The translations under genes were made by a program, and so were the position numbers. DNA of 64,000 nt from Neorhizobium tomejilense. GTDB lineage: Bacteria; Pseudomonadota; Alphaproteobacteria; Rhizobiales; Rhizobiaceae. The first letter of the stretch is position 1. Each line of letters opens with the position of its first letter. The stretch is from NCBI GenBank assembly GCA_002968845.1, contig PVBG01000028.1:1-64000 (forward strand), in the 5' to 3' direction. Below the pieces are notes generated by a model, which was given only the letters and a program-made list of their open reading frames with translations, was not told the DNA's origin and made no database searches. Of the stretch, positions 16,815 to 24,923 are shown piece by piece.

Positions 16815-17791
16815 TGGCCCACACTTCGGGAAAACCAGACGCGGCCGATATCGAGCGCGAGATAGAGGAAGATCGTCAGCGCATCGAGAAACGGATTGAT
16901 GCCATTCAGCAGCGCATGTCACCGGGCCAGTTGGTGGACGAGGTTTTAGCCTATGCGAAGTCCAGCGGCGGTGGCGAATATGTCGGCAATCTTTCGAATG
17001 CGCTGAAAAGCAACCCAATTCCGGTCGCGTTGATGGGAGTTAGCCTTGCATGGCTGATGGCGGGTCAAAAAAACACGGCCGGCCCGAGCAGCGATAGCGG
17101 CCCCGATTATCCGTTGGCTGTCGTCGAAGGCGGGATCCGACGGATCGGCCCTGTCGAGAGCAACGGCGGCGATCGGTACAGCCACTTCGCAGACAGTACC
17201 GGAAGGCGCTTCAAGGCGCTGACGGACGAAGGTGGGCGCCGAGCCGGGCACTTCATCGACGACAGTGGGAAAACGTTTCGGGGCTTTGCAGATGCCTCCG
17301 GGCGGCAGATTAACGATCTGCGTGACGAGGCGGGTAAGCTTTTCGACCAGGCATCCGGATGGGCCTCGGAAACATGGCAGGCCGTGTCAGGCTCCGCCGG
17401 AAAGATGCGCGACGCGATTTCCGGCGCAGGACGCAACTCGCTGGATACCGGCGCTCAGTTCAACGAGGCAATCCTCAGGCATTTCAAGGACCAGCCGTTG
17501 ATCGGCGGCGCGCTCGCCTTCGCGGTCGGCGCCGCAATTGGAGCGGCCCTGCCACACACCAGCGAGGAGGATGAAGCGGTCGGCGCGGCGGCCGACACTG
17601 TAAAGGACGGGCTGTCGTCCGGGGCGTCGAGGGTATTGGATAGAGCTGAAGACTTGGCCTCGGACGCCGTTCACAAGGCAGTCTCCATCGCCACCGAGGT
17701 TCATGACGTGGCTCGCGACAGGATCGTAGAGGAAGCGTCGTCGCTGGGAGGAAATGGTCGGCCCGACGGGGGGACCAAATCCGCGACATGA
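16814..17791 (+). CDS. DUF3618-domain protein
   Basis: The 325-residue protein begins with the DUF3618 segment (AADIEREIEEDRQRIEKRID, then a hydrophobic patch NPIPVALMGVSLAWLMAGQ). A middle part has repeated short modules (GRRFKALTDEGGRRAGHFID, GKTFRGFADASGRQINDLRD) and a glycine-zipper-like hydrophobic segment (IGGALAFAVGAAIGAALPHT), followed by another helix-rich tail. It shares a base with the preceding stop (TAATG). It is probably membrane-associated and part of the stress response; no enzymatic role is visible. Confidence 0.82.
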   Translation: MAHTSGKPDAADIEREIEEDRQRIEKRIDAIQQRMSPGQLVDEVLAYAKSSGGGEYVGNLSNALKSNPIPVALMGVSLAWLMAGQKNTAGPSSDSGPDYPLAVVEGGIRRIGPVESNGGDRYSHFADSTGRRFKALTDEGGRRAGHFIDDSGKTFRGFADASGRQINDLRDEAGKLFDQASGWASETWQAVSGSAGKMRDAISGAGRNSLDTGAQFNEAILRHFKDQPLIGGALAFAVGAAIGAALPHTSEEDEAVGAAADTVKDGLSSGASRVLDRAEDLASDAVHKAVSIATEVHDVARDRIVEEASSLGGNGRPDGGTKSAT

Positions 17792-17884
17792 TTTTGCTGA
17801 GGTAAGGGCCACGGACAATCTGCCCGGCAACCGCCCTATGAGATCGGCGGTCTCAGTCGGCCGATCCGGCGGTTCATTTTTGCC

Positions 17885-18505
17885 TTAGTATTGGAAGCCC
17901 TGTGGCGCGGCTGCTCTTTTAAGGCCAGCGAATGCGGTGTCGCGGCGCGCAGCAAGCTCTGCCCGCTTCCCCGCCGTATGTTGGCGCATATCGGCCATGC
18001 GGTCGGGCTCCAGGTTGATTTTCACGGCCATGATTATACCGGTAAAGGAGGCATCGAGGATTGCGGCTCCGGCGTGGAGATCGCTCGCGACCGAGTGATC
18101 CACCAAGGAGGATATCTCGTTCAGGTGTTCTAGCGCCTCGACGATCAGACGGGCTGCATCGAGAGGTTGGGCAGTTGCGCCGGATTCCGCCTCGCGGACA
18201 GCGGAAACATCAGCTTGCTTGCCTTCCACGGCGCAGCGGTCCCGCAAAACCTCCATGTAGTTCAAGAAGTTGCTGCGGTCTTGTTCTGCTGCTTGCAAGA
18301 GATCGCACGACAGTCGATCGATTTTTTCCACGGCCGCGCGCAAACAGGGATCGTTTATGGGATGATTGGAGACAAGGATGGCCATTTTTGCCATCGACAG
18401 TCCCATCAACCCCGCGAGGATTGACGCAGTACTGCCAGGGATGTCGGGGGAGCGTTTTCCGATTGACCCAAGGATATCGTCAAGCGTGCGCTCTGTTTGT
18501 TTCAT
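17885..18505 (-). CDS. Cyclodeaminase/cyclohydrolase family protein (FTCD_C-like)
   Basis: The 206-residue helical protein resembles the formimidoyl-THF cyclodeaminase / methenyl-THF cyclohydrolase fold: an N-terminal helix, a glycine/alanine segment (PGSTASILAGLMGLSMAKMA), then DLLQAAEQDRSNFLNYMEVL (family signature around the conserved D) and a late segment SDLHAGAAILDASFTGIIMA. These enzymes act on tetrahydrofolate-bound one-carbon units; the exact reaction cannot be assigned from sequence alone. It lies six bases downstream of the zinc-finger mini-gene and is probably cotranscribed with it. Confidence 0.78.
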   Translation of the reverse strand: MKQTERTLDDILGSIGKRSPDIPGSTASILAGLMGLSMAKMAILVSNHPINDPCLRAAVEKIDRLSCDLLQAAEQDRSNFLNYMEVLRDRCAVEGKQADVSAVREAESGATAQPLDAARLIVEALEHLNEISSLVDHSVASDLHAGAAILDASFTGIIMAVKINLEPDRMADMRQHTAGKRAELAARRDTAFAGLKRAAAPQGFQY

Positions 18506-18511
18506 CAGAGC

Positions 18512-18685
18512 CTAGCCTGCCCCTCCAACAGGTGTGTTGACCTTGCCCGTTCCATTGCAGTCGGGACATCGCGCCCCACCGACCTGGCCTTTGCCGCTGC
18601 ATTTCCGACATATATTTTCGGCGGAAAACGGGGTTGTGGCGGGTACCTCGTCGGAGTTTCTCTGCTCGTTTCCGGTTTTTTCCAA
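18512..18685 (-). CDS. 57-residue CxxCxGxG zinc-finger protein (TTG start)
   Basis: On the minus strand a TTG at 18685, preceded by AAAGGGA, opens a 57-residue frame. It contains ENICRKCSGKGQVGGARCPD followed by CNGTGKV: two CxxC pairs in the DnaJ-type CxxCxGxG arrangement, which binds one zinc ion. An in-frame stop lies just upstream of the TTG, so the start is bounded. The stop is six bases before the cyclodeaminase gene, consistent with one operon. A role as a small chaperone- or nucleic-acid-related zinc ribbon is possible but unproved. Confidence 0.75.
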   Translation of the reverse strand: MEKTGNEQRNSDEVPATTPFSAENICRKCSGKGQVGGARCPDCNGTGKVNTPVGGAG

Positions 18686-18837
18686 AGCAAGTCCCTTTCA
18701 ATCATTTTGGCTCCCGGTCGGGGCATTGACGCTTCTGACCCTGGATACTGGGCCGGCGTGGCGCTCGGTGCGGCACCGCTGCTTCGCGAACGCCGTTCTG
18801 CGTCTCGGCGAATAACCAGCCTGCGCGTCAGGAAATG

Positions 18838-18862
18838 AACTGCAAAAGTGCCGCTTCGTTCC
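18838..18862 (-). promoter_or_regulatory. EcfG-like promoter for the zinc-finger/cyclodeaminase pair
   Basis: The minus strand reads GGAAC, 16 bases, AGTT. The -10 deviates from CGTT by one base. It is about 150 bp upstream of the TTG start at 18685, with no other gene between. Confidence 0.5.
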
Positions 18863-18961
18863 TGTGGGGGCCGCTGATTTCGCACTGAGGTGATTTCGCT
18901 TGCTTAAGCAGCTATCGAAATCCGCACCGTCGCCTTTTGCCCTTCTTCGACCGATGGCTTG

Positions 18962-19750
18962 CTAAGTGGAGGGCGCGGGAGTGGCGCTGAAGCATCCCAT
19001 GCCGAACACCGAACCACTGACGTAGAGGGCGCCGTAACGGTAGAAGGACCATCCGTCGAAACCGCTTTTTAAGGCGATCGCCCACACGTCGCCATCAGCG
19101 TTGCTCCACAAAATCTGACCATTGGCATTTTCCACGGCGGCGAGAACAGCGGCCGGGCTGATGCCCTGCTTGAATACGACCGTCACCGGCCGCGGATTTG
19201 ACCACGGGGACGCAGCGACAGCGCCCGCCGCGAAAGCTATGATCCCGACGCTCGAGGCTACCGTGTTGCTCAGGCGGCGGCGGCCACCAAATCGGTCGAA
19301 GGTTATGCCGAGGCCCGCGCACACCAGACCGAGGACAAGGAACGCCAAGTCCCACAACAGCCAGTTTCGGCTGTCCTCCTTGATGTGATGCAGACCCAGG
19401 AGCCAATGGTTCAGGACGGCATCGGTCAGATGCCAGACGCCGAATCCGAACAGCAACGCTGAAGCGAACCGCTTTCCGGATCCGTCCGAGGCGAATTCAT
19501 AGCGACCGCGCCAGAGTAACCACAGCCCAACAAGTCCAATGCCGTACATTGCGGCGTGGAAAGCCCCGTCCGTCAGCATCCGAAACCGGAGGTCTTGATA
19601 AACCTGGCCATCGAGTGAGCTGAAGAGGCTATGCCACTGCAGGATTTGGTGGAGGAGGATCCCATCGAAAAACCCGGCCAAGGCGAGGCCGATGAAGAAG
19701 CCGGCAGGCCCGCAGCCGCGCCGCAACGACCGGAAGATGTGGTTCAGCAC
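18962..19750 (-). CDS. DUF2243 membrane protein
   Basis: From GTG 19750 the protein has 262 residues. It has several transmembrane segments (AGFFIGLALAGFFDGILLHQ with the family H in LLHQILQWH, AAMYGIGLVGLWLLW, LLFGFGVWHLTDAVLNHWLL, LLWDLAFLVLGLVCAGLGI). Conserved histidines in FDGILLHQ and HLTDAVLNHW are typical of DUF2243. I moved the start from ATG 19789 to GTG 19750 because GGAG precedes it and because the EcfG-like promoter spans 19780-19804, over the ATG. A soluble C-terminal extension (about 170-262) follows the membrane part. Confidence 0.82.
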   Translation of the reverse strand: MLNHIFRSLRRGCGPAGFFIGLALAGFFDGILLHQILQWHSLFSSLDGQVYQDLRFRMLTDGAFHAAMYGIGLVGLWLLWRGRYEFASDGSGKRFASALLFGFGVWHLTDAVLNHWLLGLHHIKEDSRNWLLWDLAFLVLGLVCAGLGITFDRFGGRRRLSNTVASSVGIIAFAAGAVAASPWSNPRPVTVVFKQGISPAAVLAAVENANGQILWSNADGDVWAIALKSGFDGWSFYRYGALYVSGSVFGMGCFSATPAPST

Positions 19751-19779
19751 TACGCGCTCCAAAAACAATGTTAGGCGCG

Positions 19780-19804
19780 AACAATCCATATCGGCGACAG
19801 TTCC
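19780..19804 (-). promoter_or_regulatory. EcfG-like promoter for the DUF2243 gene
   Basis: The minus strand reads GGAAC, 16 bases, TGTT. It overlaps the first ATG of the open frame, which supports the downstream GTG start at 19750. Confidence 0.55.
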
Positions 19805-19910
19805 ATCTTAGAGCATTTGCGACGCAGAGGCGCTCCGCGCGCCAGTGCGGTCATCCTCTATCTTTGCGAGAGACAACGTTGTTCAACCGAGGAGTTAGAG
19901 CCGGAGGTGT

Positions 19911-20057
19911 CTAGTTGTTTGCGGGCGGCGCGACAGCAGGTGGAGGGTTCGAGGCCGGGGCACCCGAGTTTGGCTGGCTTGGGCCGCGCATCATAAATGC
20001 CGCGAGCAAGATTATCACGACCACGCCAAGGAGGCCGATCATTGCATTTTTCCGCAT
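19911..20057 (-). CDS. 48-residue single-pass membrane protein
   Basis: ATG 20057 follows a GAGG ribosome site and encodes a short basic N-terminus (MRKNA) and one transmembrane helix (MIGLLGVVVIILLAAFMM). A proline- and alanine-rich tail with PPPAVAPPANN ends the protein. It begins 11 bp after the stop of the 34-residue gene, suggesting a two-gene mini-operon. I recognise no named family. Confidence 0.65.
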   Translation of the reverse strand: MRKNAMIGLLGVVVIILLAAFMMRGPSQPNSGAPASNPPPAVAPPANN

Positions 20058-20067
20058 CTGACTGGCC

Positions 20068-20172
20068 TCAATTTAAAGCAAGCCAGACGGCGCCAGCGAT
20101 AAGGCAGCCGAGCGCAACGGTCTGCAAGATGTAGAACAGGAATTCGTGCCGGTGGGGCGGGCTGCGGTGCAT
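20068..20172 (-). CDS. 34-residue single-pass membrane protein
   Basis: ATG 20172 is preceded by an excellent ribosome site (AGGAGGAGATCAG). It encodes a basic, histidine-containing N-terminus (MHRSPPHRHEF) and one transmembrane helix (LFYILQTVALGCLIAGAVWL). An EcfG-type promoter sits about 25 bp upstream. The spacing of promoter, ribosome site, frame and following gene argues that it is real despite its size. Confidence 0.68.
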   Translation of the reverse strand: MHRSPPHRHEFLFYILQTVALGCLIAGAVWLALN

Positions 20173-20194
20173 TCTGATCTCCTCCTGCAGATCA

Positions 20195-20219
20195 AACCAT
20201 CCCGCGCATCCAAAGTTCC
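20195..20219 (-). promoter_or_regulatory. EcfG-type promoter for the two small membrane-protein genes
   Basis: The minus strand reads GGAAC, 16 bases, GGTT, identical in form to the promoters at 15442 and 15702. Transcription would start near 20188, about 16 nt before ATG 20172. Confidence 0.65.
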
Positions 20220-20579
20220 GGCGGCCCAGTGTAGACGGGACGGTGCCATCGTGGCCAAGGTTTTACCGACAGAAATCGCCTAGCCACCTTGCGGGCGCCG
20301 CCGAGCCCATCGAGGTAACCATGTTACACTCGCTGCATGCTCGGCGGTGGCACCGATGTCAAGATCTTCCGAATTTTGGGACCTGTTGTTTTGGACAAGC
20401 CTTGCCCTGGGGCAAAAAAATTTACCGCCGTATCGCGCGCGACTGCTTTTCAGCCGGCTGCGGAATATTCCACGAGCCGACCTCTGCTTTTGCCTTGGCT
20501 CAGGTTTGGAAGGCGAAGGTAGGGAGATCATTGTCGCGTAGCGGTGGAGTGAGACGGCTGGGACTGATAAGAAAGCGCA
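20220..20579. other. Intergenic stretch before the DUF6929-like gene
   Basis: About 360 bp with no convincing gene. Overlapping short frames occur on both strands without ribosome sites or recognisable motifs. Confidence 0.45.
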
Positions 20580-21497
20580 ATGATCAACGCTACAGAGATA
20601 CGAGCGCTCGACGTCTCCCCGAAAGTGCCGACCGCGCGGCCCTCTTATATCAGCGCTGCAAGCGGGCTCGTCTGCGTCTGGTCGACCATGTATGTGGTTG
20701 CTGATGACGAACTTCACCTCGGGGTGTTTTCAAAGGATACGTCCGAACCTGGCCATCTGATCCGACTGTTTACCGGTGAGCTGCCCAGCGGCAAGGCTGA
20801 GCGAAAACGGCAGAAGCCGGACCTTGAGGCGATCACCTTTGTTCCGGCTTTCGACCACCTTCCGCATGGCGCGCTCCTGGTTATGGGATCGGCATCCAGG
20901 CCCAACCGCGGTCGCGGGGCGCTGCTGGCACTCGACGCGCATGGTGCGGTCTGCGGTTCACCCCATGAATTTGACATGTCCCCGATTGTCGGTCCGCTTC
21001 TCCAAGCGTTCGATGAACTCAATATTGAAGGTGCGGTTGTCGTTGGTAACGAGTTGCGCCTATTCCAGCGCGGCAACAAGCGACATGCCGACAACGCGAT
21101 CATCCGCTATCCGCTGCGGCAAGTTCTCGATGCCTTACAAAGTTCGCAAGCCGATGCCGTCGCGCCAGTCGCTATCGATCGGCTGGATCTTGGTCTTATC
21201 GAGGGAATTCCGCTCTGCTTCACCGACGCCGCAGTTCTTCCCGGTGGAGAAATGGTGTTCTGCGCCGTGGCGGAAGATACTGACGACGCCTATCACGATG
21301 GGCGCTGCGTCGGGGCTACGATTGGGATCGCAGACAATGACGGGCATCTGCTCTCCCTTCACCTACTTGACCGGCCATACAAGGTGGAGGGCATCAGCGC
21401 ACGGCTTGAAAACGACAGGCTGGAACTTCTCCTTGTTACGGATGCGGACGACAACTCGATACCGGCAAAACTGTTGTCTGCATCCATTGCGAAATAG
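20580..21497 (+). CDS. DUF6929-type beta-propeller-like protein
   Basis: The 305-residue protein has repeated beta-strand units typical of a propeller (YISAASGLVCVWSTMYVVAD, DELHLGVF, KPDLEAITFVPAFDHLPHGA, LLVMGSASRPNRGRGALLAL, NIEGAVVVGNELRLFQRGNK). A late segment reads PYKVEGISARLENDRLELLL. The content matches cytoplasmic proteins grouped as DUF6929. No signal peptide or catalytic residues are recognisable. The ATG at 20580 is the first in frame. Confidence 0.7.
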   Translation: MINATEIRALDVSPKVPTARPSYISAASGLVCVWSTMYVVADDELHLGVFSKDTSEPGHLIRLFTGELPSGKAERKRQKPDLEAITFVPAFDHLPHGALLVMGSASRPNRGRGALLALDAHGAVCGSPHEFDMSPIVGPLLQAFDELNIEGAVVVGNELRLFQRGNKRHADNAIIRYPLRQVLDALQSSQADAVAPVAIDRLDLGLIEGIPLCFTDAAVLPGGEMVFCAVAEDTDDAYHDGRCVGATIGIADNDGHLLSLHLLDRPYKVEGISARLENDRLELLLVTDADDNSIPAKLLSASIAK

Positions 21498-21977
21498 GGC
21501 AGGGCTGTTGCGGTCGTGCAATTATTGCGAGTCGATAGCTCGCGAGCGGCGAGACGTATTCCCAAATCGGTGCCTTGGTGCAGCGCCTACTCGGTGGCTA
21601 AGACAAGGTCGAGCGCCAAAGCATAGAGCGGAACAATCCAAAGCAAGGTGGAAAAATCCGAAGAACTAGAACCTCCGCGCTCGTTTCGGGACGGGGAGAA
21701 ATATCATTTGGATAGGCAACAGGTAATCCTTGCAATCCCTTGTGCCGGAGCTTCGACTTCGGTGGAAAGCTTGGTGGAAGCATGGGGGGCGGGTCTCAGA
21801 GGCGCGCAGTATTTGGTCTCAAGGAAATCTGGACCGTCAAGTTGCAGCGGCAGATCGCGAATAGCAACTTGATGGCTGCCCTGATCGAAGCCGGCGGGGG
21901 TCGCGAGGGCATATTCGTGGGGAGCGAACAATCTAACGTGGGGACGGGGTTTGCCCTCGCGACTTCAAGCTCGGCAA
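21498..21977. other. Intergenic stretch, no gene recognised
   Basis: About 480 bp between the convergent DUF6929-like and cupin genes. Short frames on both strands lack starts with ribosome sites. No hairpin with a T-run was identified. Confidence 0.45.
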
Positions 21978-22385
21978 TCAGACCGGATCGGCAAACGGCG
22001 TTTCGGGGTCGCTGATGTAGAACAGAACCATAACCGCCGGACTGTCGGAACTGAGATTCCGGCCCGTCATTCTCACGCCCGAGGGTTCGACGAAAACTTC
22101 ACCTGCTCCGATAGGGATCGGGTCGTGGCCGTCCAGCTCGAGGGTAAAGACCCCCTCGAGCATGTAGACGGTGACTGGAAAACGATGGGAGTGGTACGGG
22201 GTGCTGTCGCCGGGCTCGAGCCTGGCGATGATCACCCGAATTTCCTGAATGCCCCCGGTCGGGAGTGCATCCGTCAACTGCTTGTGGAGGACCGTGAGTT
22301 TCGCCACACCGGTGATCCCGGCGGAGGTGGTCACCCCCAGCTGTGTTCCGGCAATTGCTTTGTCGACGTCCATAACCTTGTGCAT
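21978..22385 (-). CDS. Cupin-domain protein
   Basis: The 135-residue protein from ATG 22385 (after GGGAGACACGCG) has a single cupin barrel: IIARLEPGDSTPYHSHRFPV with metal-ligand histidines (HSH), then VTVYMLEGVFTLELDG and IPIGAGEVFVEPSGV. The N-terminus is not clearly a signal peptide. It is divergent from a LysR gene 98 bp away that probably controls it. The function could be enzymatic or ligand sensing. Confidence 0.85.
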   Translation of the reverse strand: MHKVMDVDKAIAGTQLGVTTSAGITGVAKLTVLHKQLTDALPTGGIQEIRVIIARLEPGDSTPYHSHRFPVTVYMLEGVFTLELDGHDPIPIGAGEVFVEPSGVRMTGRNLSSDSPAVMVLFYISDPETPFADPV

Positions 22386-22483
22386 CGCGTGTCTCCCTGA
22401 GTGTGAGACAAATCTACGCCTGATCCCAGGATACCGGGAGCCGCAGACTTGCAAAGGCTCGCCGCAAAAGCGCATAACGAAAC

Positions 22484-23377
22484 ATGTTCGACTGGAACGA
22501 TCTCAAATACTTTCTTGCCGTGGCCCGTCATGGCAGCACGACGGCTGCCGCCAAGGCAACCGGAGTCAACCAGTCAACGGTGCAGCGCCGAATGGTCGAA
22601 CTCGAACGCCAGATAGGGCAGCCTCTCGTCCACAGGCACGCCAGCGGCTACCAGCTCACGGAGTTCGGGCAGCTGCTTCTGCCGAAGGCGCAAGAGTTGG
22701 AGCAGGCGGCGCTCGCGATCGAGCGGCAGACACAGCTTTATGTCAGCGAATTGAGCGGCGTTGTCCGGCTGACCTGTCCCGAGCCGCTGGTGTCACGCAT
22801 CAACGGATCGCAACTACTGGAGCAGTTTCAACTGCAATATCCGGAAATTCGCGTGGAGTTCGTGATGAGCGATGGCTATCTCGATCTTTCAAAAGGAGAG
22901 GCCGATGTCGCCTTGCGCTCGGGCGAACCTTCAGATGAAAATCTTGTAGGCAGGAAAATCGCCGACTCGATCTGGGCGGTCTATGCGAGCCGGACCTACG
23001 TCGAGCATCACGGCGCGCCGAATACCGCAGCAGACATTGGGCGACACGCCATTGTCGGATTCGACGGGGCGCTTGCCAACCATCGGGCTGCGAAATGGTT
23101 TGCGTCAGTGGCTCCAACTGCAAGAGTCGGCGCGCGGAACAACAGCGTTTTGGGTGTGCTTCACGCGGTCAAGTCGGGATTGGGCGTAGCCCCGCTGCCG
23201 ACCACGATTGCGCAAATGCATGATGACCTCGTGCAGGTGCTTCCTCCGGTAGAGGAATTGAACCGGGGCTGGTACCTTCTGGCTCATCCAGACATCCGGA
23301 AAACGCCGCGGGTTAGAGCCTTCTTCGAGTTCGTCAGCAATCATAATTCGCTGGTCCGCCCCATACTCATGGGCTAG
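22484..23377 (+). CDS. LysR-family transcriptional regulator
   Basis: The 297-residue protein carries the LysR HTH (DLKYFLAVARHGSTTAAAKA, NQSTVQRRMVELERQIGQPL) and the substrate-binding domain (LVSRINGSQLLEQFQLQYPE, then VALRSGEPSDENLVGRKIAD). It resembles the short-effector-domain LysR group that controls neighbouring cupin or quinone-type genes. It is divergent from the cupin gene. Confidence 0.9.
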   Translation: MFDWNDLKYFLAVARHGSTTAAAKATGVNQSTVQRRMVELERQIGQPLVHRHASGYQLTEFGQLLLPKAQELEQAALAIERQTQLYVSELSGVVRLTCPEPLVSRINGSQLLEQFQLQYPEIRVEFVMSDGYLDLSKGEADVALRSGEPSDENLVGRKIADSIWAVYASRTYVEHHGAPNTAADIGRHAIVGFDGALANHRAAKWFASVAPTARVGARNNSVLGVLHAVKSGLGVAPLPTTIAQMHDDLVQVLPPVEELNRGWYLLAHPDIRKTPRVRAFFEFVSNHNSLVRPILMG

Positions 23378-23612
23378 GTTCACGGGATCCTGTTGGCCGG
23401 GCGACAGACGAGATGGAATAGCCATAGAGCTTCAAATCCTGAGTCTCGATGTTTTTCTCCGGTTCTCAAGATCGTTTTCATCGGTATCTCCACAGGCTGA
23501 ATTCGTGCGTCCGCTAATTGAGAATTACCGTCATGTGTCGTGGTCCAGGGCCACAACCTCCATCTGAGCGTTGGCAAATCCGGACATGAGTTCAGAGCCG
23601 CGCGAAAGGAAG

Positions 23613-23831
23613 CTAAATCGCGCAGCACGCTGCCCCAATGGGACGGTCGTTTCTCGACGAAGCTCGGGTTACCGTGGCATCGAGGTCGCCGGGCTCACGC
23701 TTCAGCTCTTTCGATGCCCAAATCATCTCCTCTCGAAACTCGGCCGTCGACCATCCGTCCGCGCGAGCCAATAAGAGGATCATCGGGTCGGAGAGGATTT
23801 GGTTGAGCGTCAGATCGTCATGTCGTGCCAT
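23613..23831 (-). CDS. Small hypothetical protein
   Basis: The 72-residue frame from ATG 23831 (AGAGGA eight bases upstream) starts MARHDDLTLNQILSDPMILL, followed by LARADGWSTAEFREEM. Such short DDLTLNQILSDPMI proteins occur in rhizobia without assigned function. It is divergent from the TetR gene and may be under its control. Confidence 0.6.
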   Translation of the reverse strand: MARHDDLTLNQILSDPMILLLARADGWSTAEFREEMIWASKELKREPGDLDATVTRASSRNDRPIGAACCAI

Positions 23832-23872
23832 TTTCAATCCTCTCCCGATCCTTGACTGAGCTATGGTGGGGT

Positions 23873-23912
23873 GTTACCGGTAAGTAACATCAGAACGTTA
23901 CCGACCGGTCAC
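23873..23912. promoter_or_regulatory. Tandem near-palindromes, candidate TetR operator
   Basis: GTTACCGGTAAGTAAC (23873-23888) and GTTACCGACCGGTCAC (23897-23912) are two 16-bp imperfect palindromes sharing GTTACCG, 24 bp apart start to start. They abut the TetR start codon at 23917, the usual place for autoregulation. Confidence 0.6.
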
Positions 23913-23916
23913 ACCC

Positions 23917-24534
23917 ATGTCAAGTTCGAAATCTCCAGATAAAGCCGCCGATCCTTCCTCTCCGACGGCCATTCCTCCCCGTGAGCGCATCGTGTCTTCA
24001 GCAGCGGACCTTTTTCGAAAATTCGGGATTCGAGGGATTGGCGTAGACGCCATTGCGGAGGCCGCCCAGACGAACAAGATGACGCTCTACCGAAAATTCG
24101 GTTCAAAAGACGAGCTTCTTTGCGCAACTCTGCGCCAGGTGACGCAACGGGCGGGGGCCATCTGGGACGAGCTGGAGAGAGATTTCGCAGGAGACGCTGC
24201 CGCGCAGTTGAAGCGATGGGTCGAATTCCAGGTGGACCGTCTGGAGCAGGAACCCGGCGGTTGCGACCTGGCGAACGCTGCCGTCGAGTTGCGTGACAGC
24301 GATCACCCAGCCCACGCGGTTGTTCAGGAATTCAAGAATTCCCAGCGCAACCGACTCGCGGCGGTGTGCGAGGCAGCAGGTTCGTCGAACCCAGAGCTGC
24401 TGGCGGACACGTTATCCCTTCTGCTTGAAGGCGCTCGCGTCAGCGTCCAGACAAGTGGGCCTGAAGGGTCGAGCCGACGGTTCAGGGAGTCGTGCGAGGC
24501 GACTATCGCGGCGTTTCATCGAAGTAGGGTTTGA
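23917..24534 (+). CDS. TetR/AcrR-family transcriptional regulator
   Basis: The 205-residue protein has the TetR HTH (RERIVSSAADLFRKFGIRGI, GVDAIAEAAQTNKMTLYRKF, then GSKDELLCA) and an all-helical ligand domain (LEQEPGGCDLANAAVELRDS). It may repress itself and the small divergent gene through the operator-like repeats just upstream. The ligand is unknown. Confidence 0.9.
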   Translation: MSSSKSPDKAADPSSPTAIPPRERIVSSAADLFRKFGIRGIGVDAIAEAAQTNKMTLYRKFGSKDELLCATLRQVTQRAGAIWDELERDFAGDAAAQLKRWVEFQVDRLEQEPGGCDLANAAVELRDSDHPAHAVVQEFKNSQRNRLAAVCEAAGSSNPELLADTLSLLLEGARVSVQTSGPEGSSRRFRESCEATIAAFHRSRV

Positions 24535-24569
24535 CGACAAGTTCTCGATCGCCGTCAACTCAGTATCGA

Positions 24570-24896
24570 CTAGTTCGCCAGATATTCTTCGGTTGACACT
24601 ACCCGCCCGTAACCAAAGGCCAGCGCGGACATGTACGCGGCGTGGACCTTGTCGGCGGACACGACTTCGCCTCTGAACTCCAGGTCGCGCTCCGCTCCCT
24701 CCGTGCCCACGGCAAAGAAAGGGCCGTCGGCTGCGCTCTCGTGGCGAACATTGATGACGAGATCACCGGACCGGCGAGCGGCGTCGACGACGCGTGCTGC
24801 GTTTTCCAGTGCTGCATCTATTCCTACCAAAGGAAACCTTCCCGCCGCCAGATAGTCATTCTGCAGGTCAACAACGATGATTGCTCTCTTGCTCAT
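24570..24896 (-). pseudogene. Isochorismatase-family cysteine hydrolase with internal deletion
   Basis: The 108-residue frame begins MSKRAIIVVDLQNDYLAAGR with the family's catalytic aspartate (VDLQNDY). After VRHESAADGPFFAVGTEGAE it jumps directly to RDLEFRGEVVSADKVHAAYM and the normal C-terminus (VVSTEEYLAN). The central part that carries the catalytic lysine and the VCGMMTHMCVDAT cysteine, roughly 80 residues, is missing at about 24687-24690. The deletion is in frame, but the enzyme should be inactive; intact relatives have about 180-200 residues. Confidence 0.85.
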
Positions 24897-24923
24897 AGGA
24901 CGTCCTTTCAAAGAAGCGGGCGT

